NCBI GenBank assembly: GCA_036635835.1
Contig: JAVWPP010000012.1
Location: 1-28,358 of the forward strand
Length of the DNA: 28,358 nt
Source of the DNA: JAVWPP01 sp036635835
GTDB taxonomy: Bacteria; Bacillota; Clostridia; TANB77; CAG-465
Direction: 5' to 3'
In this document: positions 1 through 5,759 of the stretch, in pieces
Layout: each line of letters begins with the position of its first letter
How positions within the stretch are numbered: the stretch's first letter is position 1
Program-made: the position numbers and the translations under genes
The notes under the pieces: generated by a model
What the model saw: the letters and a program-made list of their open reading frames with translations, nothing else
What the model was told of the DNA's origin: nothing
Databases searched by the model: none

Positions 1-55
1 ATAGAATATTCTTAAAAAATATGTTAGAATATATTTCATTAAGGAGAGATAATTT

Positions 56-967
56 ATGTTAATATTTATTATAGCACTTTTAGTATTAGTTTTAGTTATA
101 TACTTAATAGGCAACTATTTTTATACTCATTCTATACAAAAAGAAAGCATTATGAAAAAAAGAAATGATCCAGAAATTGATGCAGGAGAAGAAGAATATT
201 TAGAATGGTTTAAACAAAATACTTCTTGCCTTACAATGTACTCAGAAGACGCAGAGCATCTTAAATTAAACGCATATACTAAACTATGCAGTGGCTCTAA
301 AAAATGGGCTGTAATACTGCATGGCTACGCAGGAAATGCAAAAAGAATGTCTATGTATGCAAAGAAATTTTTCGATCAAGGATATAATATTTTACTACCA
401 GATTTAAGAGGTCACGGCCTTAGTGAAGGAAGCTATATTGGCATGGGTATTAGAGACTCAAAAGATATAATTGACTGGTGCAATTTACTAAACAAAAACC
501 ATGCAGATGCAAGAATAGTTTTAGTTGGAATTTCAATGGGAGCTGCAACTGTAATGTCTGCCTCTGGAAGAGAAAATCTTCCTAAAAACGTAAAGGCAAT
601 AATAGAAGACTGCGGGTATACATCTACCTACGATCAGTTTGCATACCAGTTAAAAAGAGACTACAATCTTCCACCGTTTCCGGTTATGCAAATAGCTAAT
701 TTATACGTAAAAATTAAGCATGGTTTTTCATACAAAGATTATGCTCCTATAGATATGCTTGCTAAATCTAATTTACCTATATTTCTTATACATGGAGATG
801 CAGATAGATACGTTCCTTTTGAAATGTTAGATGAACTTTCAAAAGTAGTAAATGCTGAAAAAAAAGTTATAGCTGTGCATGATGCAAAGCATACTGAAGC
901 AAGAAAAATTTTAGGTGAAAAATACTTCGAAGAAGTCTTTAATTTTCTATCTAAATTTATGTATTAG
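56..967 (+). CDS. membrane-anchored alpha/beta hydrolase (serine hydrolase)
   Basis: This 303-residue protein has one N-terminal hydrophobic helix (about residues 2-20), then an alpha/beta-hydrolase fold, so the catalytic domain is probably outside the membrane on an uncleaved anchor. Visible hallmarks are the oxyanion-hole HGYAGN (89-94), the nucleophile elbow GISMG with Ser160, the acid region HGDADRYVP (likely Asp250) and a C-terminal His279 in DAKHTEA. LPDLRGHGLSEG (114-125) is typical of the serine aminopeptidase/monoacylglycerol-lipase-like branch found in Firmicutes. The substrate cannot be read from sequence; an ester or acyl group is the family expectation. The start ATG follows AAGGAGAG with suitable spacing. 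It is monocistronic and ends in a terminator shared with the convergent gene. Only 55 bases lie upstream, so the promoter is not resolved. Confidence 0.88.
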   Translation: MLIFIIALLVLVLVIYLIGNYFYTHSIQKESIMKKRNDPEIDAGEEEYLEWFKQNTSCLTMYSEDAEHLKLNAYTKLCSGSKKWAVILHGYAGNAKRMSMYAKKFFDQGYNILLPDLRGHGLSEGSYIGMGIRDSKDIIDWCNLLNKNHADARIVLVGISMGAATVMSASGRENLPKNVKAIIEDCGYTSTYDQFAYQLKRDYNLPPFPVMQIANLYVKIKHGFSYKDYAPIDMLAKSNLPIFLIHGDADRYVPFEMLDELSKVVNAEKKVIAVHDAKHTEARKILGEKYFEEVFNFLSKFMY

Positions 968-972
968 ACATG

Positions 973-1005
973 AAAAAAGCCGCCTAATTTTAGGCGGTTT
1001 TTATT
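973..1005. terminator. bidirectional intrinsic terminator
   Basis: A 7-bp GC-rich stem (CCGCCTA / TAGGCGG, 980-997) with loop ATTT is flanked by an A-tract on the left and a T-tract on the right, so it can end transcription of both the hydrolase and the convergent zinc-ribbon gene. Confidence 0.9.
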
Positions 1006-1008
1006 TGT

Positions 1009-1338
1009 TTAAAAGAAACTTTTTCTTAGTAAATATGATATATAAAATGGTCCATATGCGTGTCTTCCTTTAACCTGGTCTACCATTAAATCGTATGCTT
1101 CTTTTACATCTTCATATGGGTGGTTACATTTTTGTATATAAGGTACTTCTTTAGTTTCTGTATATACAAGTCCCATATACTGACCTGTTTCGCATAAGAT
1201 TGTTTTTGTTTTACCGCATTTCAAACATTTAACTTCTATTTCTACATGTCCTAAATATTTTCTTTCAACTGAAATAACATATAAGGGCTGCTCTAAGCAA
1301 TCACATTTTTCGTTTTCGTGGCTTAATTCATTTAGCAT
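1009..1338 (-). CDS. small zinc-ribbon protein, paralogue A
   Basis: I do not recognise a named family. The protein (109 residues from this start) carries CDC near its N-terminus, a clear CLKCG knuckle in mid-protein, then isolated cysteines, which suggests a small metal-binding ribbon. No membrane segment or signal peptide is seen, so it is probably cytoplasmic. The C-terminal half is predicted helical and ends with an aromatic YISYLLRKSFF. It resembles the protein at 5142-5564 in the order of elements: Cys region, a strand ending in V-E, K-C-L-x-C-G, then a helical tail ending in F/Y-x-x-L-x-K-x-F. An in-frame ATG at 1350 is possible but nearly abuts the AAAGGA ribosome site, so the ATG at 1338 is preferred. 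It is a single-gene unit with a consensus extended -10 promoter and a shared terminator. Function unknown. Confidence 0.7.
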   Translation of the reverse strand: MLNELSHENEKCDCLEQPLYVISVERKYLGHVEIEVKCLKCGKTKTILCETGQYMGLVYTETKEVPYIQKCNHPYEDVKEAYDLMVDQVKGRHAYGPFYISYLLRKSFF

Positions 1339-1391
1339 ATCTTCTACCATCCTTTTTTAATTATTTTAGGATTTAAATTAATTATGCTTTT

Positions 1392-1420
1392 ATTATATCA
1401 CAGTTTTTGTTTTATGTCAA
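1392..1420 (-). promoter_or_regulatory. sigma-A promoter of the zinc-ribbon gene
   Basis: On the minus strand TTGACA (1415-1420), a 17-bp spacer and TATAAT (1392-1397) preceded by TGA, which makes an extended -10. All 12 core bases match consensus. It lies about 54 bases before the chosen start. Confidence 0.85.
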
Positions 1421-1556
1421 CTTATTGGAAAATATGTAATCTAGAATCTCTATATAATCTATATGTAAAGTAGATTTAAGAAATTATATAAATTAGATAC
1501 GGTAAATATATAAATGCAAAAAAAGTTACTCATATGTTTTAAAAGAAAAAAGCTCA

Positions 1557-1588
1557 AAAAAAATTCCCCTTTTACAGGGAATTTTTCA
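1557..1588 (-). terminator. intrinsic terminator of spoVG
   Basis: Read on the minus strand, AAATTCCC pairs with GGGAATTT around a short loop and is followed by a run of T. It lies about 22 bases after the spoVG stop. Confidence 0.85.
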
Positions 1589-1609
1589 TTTCAACCTCTT
1601 TAATATATA

Positions 1610-1999
1610 TTATACTAAAGATTCTTCTGGATCAAATGCTTCTTCTACAGGAGCTTCTACTACAGGAGCTACTGCTTCTGGAGCTTCTGCTACTGGAGCT
1701 GCTGCTACAGGAGCTACTGCCTCTGCATCAGGTGCTTCTTCAAGATCTGGTAATTCAGCATATTTAGCTAGTATAGCTGCTTGAATCATCTCTCTAGTTT
1801 CAGTGCTTATTGGATGAGCAATGTCTTTAAATTCTCCGTTTGGAGTTTTTCTACTTGGCATTGCGATGAATAAACCTTTATCACTTTCGATTACTTTGAT
1901 GTCATGTACAACGAATACATCATCAAAAGTTATAGAAGCGATAGCTTTCATTCTGTTTTGTGAGTTTACTTTTCTTACTCTTACATCAGTTATTTGCAT
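1610..1999 (-). CDS. spoVG: SpoVG family regulator with acidic Ala-Pro tail
   Basis: SpoVG is a small nucleic-acid-binding regulator of sporulation, division and virulence in Firmicutes. Residues 1-85 match the family closely: the MQITDVRVRKV start, KAIASITFDD, VHDIKVIE, LFIAMPSRKTPNGEFKDIAHPI and a C-terminal helix. The usual length is about 85-97 residues. This one has 129, the excess being a low-complexity acidic Ala/Pro/Glu tail (about 88-129) built from x-x-x-A-P pentapeptides and encoded by a tandem 15-bp DNA repeat. The start ATG follows an AAGGAAGGCGGTG site. It has its own sigma-A-type promoter and terminator and is divergent from pyk. In B. subtilis spoVG is a sigma-H gene; here I see sigma-A elements, so early control may differ. 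Presence alone does not prove sporulation, since non-sporulators also carry SpoVG. Confidence 0.95.
   Translation of the reverse strand: MQITDVRVRKVNSQNRMKAIASITFDDVFVVHDIKVIESDKGLFIAMPSRKTPNGEFKDIAHPISTETREMIQAAILAKYAELPDLEEAPDAEAVAPVAAAPVAEAPEAVAPVVEAPVEEAFDPEESLV
1650..1724. repeat. tandem 15-bp repeat in spoVG tail (5 units)
   Basis: Five consecutive 15-bp units start with GGAGCT at 1650, 1665, 1680, 1695 and 1710 and continue as degenerate n-CT-n-CT-n-C-n. On the coding strand they give an Ala-Pro pentapeptide repeat. The regular unit length makes slippage length variation possible. Confidence 0.85.
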
Positions 2000-2033
2000 A
2001 TATCACACCGCCTTCCTTAAACTGTATACTTTA

Positions 2034-2061
2034 ATTATACACATTAAAATATAAGTGTCAA
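2034..2061 (-). promoter_or_regulatory. sigma-A-type promoter of spoVG
   Basis: On the minus strand TTGACA (2056-2061), 16-bp spacer, TATAAT (2034-2039), 35 bases before the spoVG start. Confidence 0.8.
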
Positions 2062-2198
2062 TACATTTTTTGCGTTTTTTCAAAATATTTTTATTATTTT
2101 TAAAACTCTTTTTTTACTTTTAACTTTATTGCATATATTTTGCTCATTTTGCTCATTATATTAAGCATACGTAACTTTTTTTACCTACTTAGATACAG

Positions 2199-2209
2199 TT
2201 TTCGACAAA
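2199..2209 (-). promoter_or_regulatory. candidate Spo0A box upstream of pyk
   Basis: The minus strand reads TTTGTCGAAAA, which contains the Spo0A-box core TGTCGAA (2201-2207). It ends a few bases before the pyk -35 element and is about 140 bp from the spoVG -35, so it is positioned to act on pyk first. A single 7-base core can arise by chance; binding is inferred only. Confidence 0.5.
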
Positions 2210-2213
2210 TCTA

Positions 2214-2242
2214 TTGACAAAATGCTATTTTATAGGTATACT
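2214..2242 (+). promoter_or_regulatory. sigma-A promoter of pyk
   Basis: TTGACA (2214-2219), 17-bp spacer, TATACT (2237-2242), a near-consensus promoter giving an untranslated leader of about 135 bases. Confidence 0.8.
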
Positions 2243-2280
2243 TTAAGCATACTTTTTTTAAAAAATACTGCGTAATTTTC

Positions 2281-2337
2281 TATTACATATTGTATAGTAA
2301 ATATTTTTATAGAATATATATTATGCAATATGTAATA
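2281..2337 (+). promoter_or_regulatory. long inverted repeat in the pyk 5' leader
   Basis: TATTACATATTG (2281-2292) is the exact reverse complement of CAATATGTAATA (2326-2337), giving a perfect 12-bp stem with a 33-base AT-rich loop inside the pyk leader, ending about 37 bases before the ribosome site. There is no T-tract after it, so it is not a normal terminator. It could stabilise the mRNA or be a protein-binding operator; no known riboswitch was recognised. Confidence 0.55.
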
Positions 2338-2385
2338 TTGCTCAGTTTTAAAGAAGTAAAACACATATTTTTAGGAGGATATTTT

Positions 2386-3801
2386 ATGAAAAAAACAAAA
2401 ATTGTATGTACAATAGGTCCAGCATCTGAGAAACCTGATGTACTAGAAAAACTAATCTTAAACGGATTAAACGTTGTAAGAATGAACTTCTCACATGGTG
2501 ATCATGCTGAGCAGTTTGCTAAAGTAAAAGCAACAAGAGAGCTTAATGCAAAGCTTGGTACTAATGTAGCTTTACTATTAGATACTAAAGGACCAGAAAT
2601 TCGTCTTGGAGAATTCCCAAACGGAAAAGTTTTATTAGAAAGCGGTCAAGCTTTCACTTTAACTACAAGAGAAGTTGATGGTAACAAAGAAATAGGATCA
2701 ATATCATATAAAGGATTACCTGGCGACGTTGTTCCTGGTAACCACATTCTTATAGATGATGGTCTTGTAGATTTAGTTATAGAAGAAGTTAAAGACGGAA
2801 CAGACTTAATTTGTAAAGTTTTAAACGCTGGTAAAATAGGTACTAAAAAAGGAGTTAACGTTCCAAACGTTTCTTTAAAAATACCTGCTTTAACACCAAA
2901 AGATATTTCAGATATCAAATTTGCTGCAGAGCATGATTTAGATTTCATAGCTGCATCATTTATAAGAAAAACTGAAGATGTTTTATCTATCAGAAAAATT
3001 CTTGCTGAAGAAGGAAACACTAATATCAGAATAATCTCTAAAATAGAAAACCAAGAAGGTTTAGATAACTTTGATGCAATACTTGAAGTTTCAGACGGTA
3101 TCATGGTAGCAAGAGGAGATTTAGGTGTAGAAATTCCTATGGAAGAACTACCATCTGTTCAAAAAATGATGATCAAAAAATGTAAAGCTGTTGGTAAACC
3201 AGTTATAACTGCAACTCAAATGTTAGAGTCTATGATTCAAAATCCAAGACCTACAAGAGCTGAAGTTTCTGACGTAGCAAACGCTATATATGACGGAACA
3301 TCTGCAATAATGCTTTCAGGAGAATCTGCTTATGGAGATTACCCAGTTGAAGCTGTAACTACAATGAATAAAATTGCAACTAGAACTGAAACTGATGTAA
3401 ACTACTGGTCTAGATTTGTAAGAACAAACGTTGAAATACTTGCAAAAGGTGAAGAATATGTACCTGCTGCAGGAGATTTTGATAACCAAGTTGCTTTCTC
3501 AATTTGTAACAATGCAATGTTTTCAAATGCTAAAGGAATTTTAATGGTTGCTAATAATATTAAAGATATTGCATATATTTCTGGTTTCAGACCTAACTGC
3601 CCTATCTTTGTAATTGTTAACAATGAAAGATTATTCAAATCTTTAGCTTTAGAATTTGGTGCTATTGGTGTTCTTGTAAAAGACGAAGCAGATAAAGAAA
3701 TCCTAATGAAAAAAGGTATAGAAAAATTATTAAACGATAATTTACTTGCAAAAGGAGATACAGTTGTTATAGCTGGAAACAGTTCTATTGTAAAACTTTA
3801 A
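2386..3801 (+). CDS. pyk: pyruvate kinase
   Basis: Converts phosphoenolpyruvate and ADP to pyruvate and ATP, the last step of glycolysis, in the cytoplasm. The 471-residue protein shows the family motifs in order: TKIVCTIGPAS near the start, MNFSHGDH, LDTKGPEIRLG, the catalytic ISKIENQEG region, GIMVARGDLGVEIP, and ITATQMLESMIQNPRPTRAE followed by DGTSAIMLSGESAYGDYP. The Glu in TKGPEIR is the form linked to potassium dependence. The length fits the three-domain enzyme and lacks the C-terminal PEP-utiliser-like domain found in Bacillus enzymes. In-frame codons run further upstream, but the ATG at 2386 has AGGAGG at optimal spacing and begins the conserved N-terminus. It is transcribed alone from a strong promoter with a structured leader and a possible Spo0A box. 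No clear terminator is seen before the rpmB promoter. Confidence 0.97.
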   Translation: MKKTKIVCTIGPASEKPDVLEKLILNGLNVVRMNFSHGDHAEQFAKVKATRELNAKLGTNVALLLDTKGPEIRLGEFPNGKVLLESGQAFTLTTREVDGNKEIGSISYKGLPGDVVPGNHILIDDGLVDLVIEEVKDGTDLICKVLNAGKIGTKKGVNVPNVSLKIPALTPKDISDIKFAAEHDLDFIAASFIRKTEDVLSIRKILAEEGNTNIRIISKIENQEGLDNFDAILEVSDGIMVARGDLGVEIPMEELPSVQKMMIKKCKAVGKPVITATQMLESMIQNPRPTRAEVSDVANAIYDGTSAIMLSGESAYGDYPVEAVTTMNKIATRTETDVNYWSRFVRTNVEILAKGEEYVPAAGDFDNQVAFSICNNAMFSNAKGILMVANNIKDIAYISGFRPNCPIFVIVNNERLFKSLALEFGAIGVLVKDEADKEILMKKGIEKLLNDNLLAKGDTVVIAGNSSIVKL

Positions 3802-3821
3802 TACAAAATGATTATTTATGC

Positions 3822-3850
3822 TTGATAATTTGTTAAATCTATGTTAAAAT
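3822..3850 (+). promoter_or_regulatory. sigma-A promoter of rpmB
   Basis: TTGATA (3822-3827), 17-bp spacer, extended -10 TGTTAAAAT ending at 3850, 46 bases before the rpmB start. Confidence 0.72.
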
Positions 3851-3895
3851 AGTTAAGTAACAATATAATTTTACGTTAAGGGAGGTGCTGTGAAA

Positions 3896-4081
3896 ATGGC
3901 AAAATGCGAAATTTGTGAAAAAGGTGTAACTTATTCACTACAAGTAAGTCACTCACATAGAAGAACTGCAAGAACTTGGAAACCTAATGTTCAATCAATA
4001 AGAGCTAACATTGATGGTCAAGTTAAAAAAGTACATATCTGTACTAAATGTTTAAAAAGTGGTAAAATCGTAAGAGCGTAA
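3896..4081 (+). CDS. rpmB: 50S ribosomal protein L28 (zinc form)
   Basis: A 61-residue basic protein beginning MAKCEICEKG, with SHSHRRTARTWKPN in the middle and CTKCLKSGKIVRA at the end. The two CxxC pairs make it the zinc-binding C+ form of L28, a structural protein of the large ribosomal subunit. The GGAGGT site at 3881-3886 is 9 bases from the ATG at 3896; the in-frame GTG at 3890 would leave only 3 bases, so ATG is chosen. It is monocistronic with a strong terminator, and convergent with the SpoVM-like ORF. B. subtilis likewise has spoVM and rpmB as convergent neighbours. Confidence 0.96.
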   Translation: MAKCEICEKGVTYSLQVSHSHRRTARTWKPNVQSIRANIDGQVKKVHICTKCLKSGKIVRA

Positions 4082-4097
4082 TTACTACAAAAATATT

Positions 4098-4130
4098 AAG
4101 GGAATGATTTTTTAATCATTCCCCTTTTTT
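4098..4130 (+). terminator. intrinsic terminator of rpmB
   Basis: AAGGGAATGATT pairs with AATCATTCCCCTT around a TTTT loop, followed by six T. The opposite strand also forms the stem but has a weaker T-run, so it may serve the convergent SpoVM-like unit too. Confidence 0.88.
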
Positions 4131-4134
4131 ATAT

Positions 4135-4203
4135 TTAAACTTTAAAAATTGTTTTAAGTACAAATCTCATAAACTTTCCAGGTTTCAAAACTAATATTTT
4201 CAA
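4135..4203 (-). CDS. spoVM: SpoVM-like amphipathic peptide
   Basis: A 22-codon ORF with a TTG start preceded by AGGGGGAG at 6 bases. The peptide begins MKILVLKPGKF and ends LKTIFKV. Aligned without gaps to B. subtilis SpoVM (26 residues, MKFYTIKLPKF...), it shares Met1, Lys2, an aliphatic at 6, Lys7, Lys10, Phe11 and the hydrophobic/basic pattern after that; the essential proline of SpoVM sits one place earlier here. SpoVM is a curvature-sensing helix that marks the forespore membrane and anchors the SpoIVA coat basement layer. Position is independent support: in B. subtilis spoVM is convergent with rpmB, as here. It lies 14 bases after the 50-aa membrane-protein gene, probably in one unit. 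Against it: the ORF is tiny, has a non-ATG start, and the proline is shifted. The symbol is inferred. Confidence 0.62.
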   Translation of the reverse strand: MKILVLKPGKFMRFVLKTIFKV

Positions 4204-4217
4204 AATATACTCCCCCT

Positions 4218-4370
4218 TTAACAAAATAGCCAAACAAGGCCTAGTATTATAAGTACACATGAAATAAGTGCAACCCATCCCCAAAATGGTAGTAATATAA
4301 CTATAAAAGCACCTAGTCCGAAAGCTATCATACAAATGCCTATAGTTTTTTTAAACGCACTAAATATCAT
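4218..4370 (-). CDS. 50-aa two-helix membrane protein upstream of SpoVM-like ORF
   Basis: A short ORF starting MIFSAFKKTIG, with AAGGAG 10 bases before its ATG. Two hydrophobic segments (about residues 9-27 and 31-48) are separated by a LPFWGW turn, predicting a helical hairpin in the membrane with both ends on the cytoplasmic side, given Lys7-Lys8. It ends in Cys50. I do not recognise a named family. It lies immediately upstream of the SpoVM-like ORF on the same strand with a 14-base gap, so the two are likely co-expressed. A sporulation-membrane role is a guess from this neighbour only. The ribosome site, hydrophobic pattern and spacing support a real gene; the alternative is a chance AT-rich ORF. 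Confidence 0.65.
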   Translation of the reverse strand: MIFSAFKKTIGICMIAFGLGAFIVILLPFWGWVALISCVLIILGLVWLFC

Positions 4371-4435
4371 ACCTTGACTTCTCCTTCCAAATACTTTAAT
4401 ATATATTATGATAAGAAAAATAGAAAGGTTACATT

Positions 4436-5089
4436 ATGGACAAATTTAAATATTTAAAATTAGAAAAAAAATATGCTACAGATGTAGTATCTATACTTGC
4501 TGCCTACTACAAAAATGCAAAATGCGGTTTAGATTATACTACTCCTTTTTCCCTAACAGTAGCTCTAATACTTGCAGCGCAAAACACAGATAAAAGTGTA
4601 AATATAATAACACCAATATTCTTTGAAAAATTTAAAAATATTTCAGATGTTGCAAACGCAAAACTTAGCGAAATAGAAAAAATAATTAAACCTTGTGGAT
4701 TCTACGTAACAAAAGCAAAATACATAAAAGAAACTGCTAAACAATTAGAAAATATTTCGTTTCCAAGTACAATGGAAGAGCTTTTAAAATTACATGGAAT
4801 AGGTAGAAAAAGTGCTAATATAATTTTACAAGAATGCTTTAATACAGTAGTTGGAATTGCAGTAGATACTCATGTAACGAGGCTAAGCTATAGAATAGGT
4901 CTTAGCGAAGAAATACTTCAAGAAAAAATAGAAAAAGATTTAATGAAAATATACGCGAAAAACTATTACCCTATAATCAATCACGTCTTCGTTTATCACG
5001 GTAGAGAAATATGTATGGCCAGAAATCCTAAATGCGATATCTGCCCTATTTCACATATTTGCAAAAAAAATAATGTCATAAAAAAATAA
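4436..5089 (+). CDS. nth: endonuclease III, DNA glycosylase/AP lyase
   Basis: Base-excision repair enzyme that removes oxidised pyrimidines and cuts the abasic site. The 217-residue protein has the full family signature: LILAAQNTDKSVN (44-56), the helix-hairpin-helix LHGIGRKSANII with catalytic Lys125 (119-130), catalytic Asp144 in AVDTHV, and a C-terminal 4Fe-4S cluster with Cys193, Cys200, Cys203 and Cys209 in C-x6-C-x2-C-x5-C spacing. The common Ala after AQ in this motif is Asn here. It is divergent from the SpoVM-like unit by 65 bases, and is monocistronic with a perfect 13-bp terminator. Start is the ATG after GAAAGG. Confidence 0.95.
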   Translation: MDKFKYLKLEKKYATDVVSILAAYYKNAKCGLDYTTPFSLTVALILAAQNTDKSVNIITPIFFEKFKNISDVANAKLSEIEKIIKPCGFYVTKAKYIKETAKQLENISFPSTMEELLKLHGIGRKSANIILQECFNTVVGIAVDTHVTRLSYRIGLSEEILQEKIEKDLMKIYAKNYYPIINHVFVYHGREICMARNPKCDICPISHICKKNNVIKK

Positions 5090-5101
5090 AAATAAGCATG
5101 A

Positions 5102-5135
5102 GAAAAACGATAGAACTTTCTATCGTTTTTCTTTA
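5102..5135. terminator. bidirectional terminator between nth and zinc-ribbon gene
   Basis: A perfect 13-bp inverted repeat (5102-5114 with 5119-5131) has loop ACTT, an A-tract on the left and a T-tract on the right. It serves both convergent genes. Confidence 0.92.
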
Positions 5136-5141
5136 TACATA

Positions 5142-5564
5142 TCACTCTACCACACTGAAATTTTTAATAAGCATTTCATATATAAAATCAGTTGTTGGTT
5201 CCTTTCCGGTTTTTGAAGTATATTTATTATATAGGTTTGTAGCAAAATTTCTAACTTCGTAATACGAAATTAAATGATTTGGAGTTATGCTCAGTTTTGG
5301 ATTTAATACTTTACCTTCACGAATTTCTTCGCCTTCATTAAGTGTCAGTATTTCTCCACAATTTAAGCATTTATACTTATACAAATATTCTACATTTTGT
5401 TTACCTGTATTATCTTCTACAAGTATCCAAATTTCATCTGCACACTCCTGTCTCATTTCTTCTGTAATATAATTTCTAGCACATGTTCCATCTGTTTCTA
5501 CTCCGTATATTCCTCTGAATCCGAAAATTATAGTAGGATCTAATAATGTTAAACAACAATTCAT
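5142..5564 (-). CDS. zinc-ribbon protein, paralogue B
   Basis: A 140-residue protein of unknown function. From the chosen start it begins MNCCLTLLDP and contains GTCARN, QECADEIWILVED, and a central YKCLNCGEILTL knuckle, followed by a helical C-terminus ending FIYEMLIKNFSVVE. The KCLxCG centre, the preceding strand with V-E, and the closing helix match the protein at 1009-1338, so the two appear paralogous with a longer N-terminal region here. No signal peptide or membrane helix is evident. A GTG at 5570 is in frame, but the ATG at 5564 is 8 bases from AAAAGGGG and is preferred. A perfect-consensus sigma-A promoter drives it alone, implying strong expression. It ends in the terminator shared with nth. 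Confidence 0.78.
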   Translation of the reverse strand: MNCCLTLLDPTIIFGFRGIYGVETDGTCARNYITEEMRQECADEIWILVEDNTGKQNVEYLYKYKCLNCGEILTLNEGEEIREGKVLNPKLSITPNHLISYYEVRNFATNLYNKYTSKTGKEPTTDFIYEMLIKNFSVVE

Positions 5565-5638
5565 ATACACTACCCCTTTTAAATTATTTTATATTTTATT
5601 GAAAAATTTTTTTCAATATTTACCTTGATTGCTATATC

Positions 5639-5667
5639 ATTATAATACCTTTATGTTAACTTGTCAA
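5639..5667 (-). promoter_or_regulatory. perfect consensus sigma-A promoter
   Basis: Minus strand TTGACA (5662-5667), exactly 17 bp, TATAAT (5639-5644). It precedes the gene starting at 5564 with a leader of about 68 bases. Confidence 0.87.
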
Positions 5668-5717
5668 GCTTTATACGTTATTTAGACAACACTTGTGAAA
5701 ATATTGCATTTTACGTC

Positions 5718-5754
5718 AAAAAAATATATAGCAAGTATACCTTACTATATATTT
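5718..5754 (-). terminator. intrinsic terminator of the gat-proS operon
   Basis: On the minus strand a 13-bp stem with one G-U pair (5741-5753 with 5723-5735), loop of 5, then a run of seven T. It lies just after the gatB stop. Confidence 0.85.
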
Positions 5755-5759
5755 TTATA

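Noticed and set aside
1501..1609. Short plus-strand ORF from ATG near 1514
   Set aside because: No ribosome site, and it reads through the spoVG terminator hairpin.
2290..2385. In-frame N-terminal extension of pyruvate kinase by 32 residues
   Set aside because: It covers the leader hairpin, has no ribosome site, and the conserved N-terminus begins at 2386 behind AGGAGG.
4135..4335. 66-residue minus-strand reading frame starting MYDSFRTRC
   Set aside because: Its first two-thirds is a shadow of the 50-aa membrane-protein frame and lacks a ribosome site; only its last 22 codons, read from the TTG at 4203, are supported.
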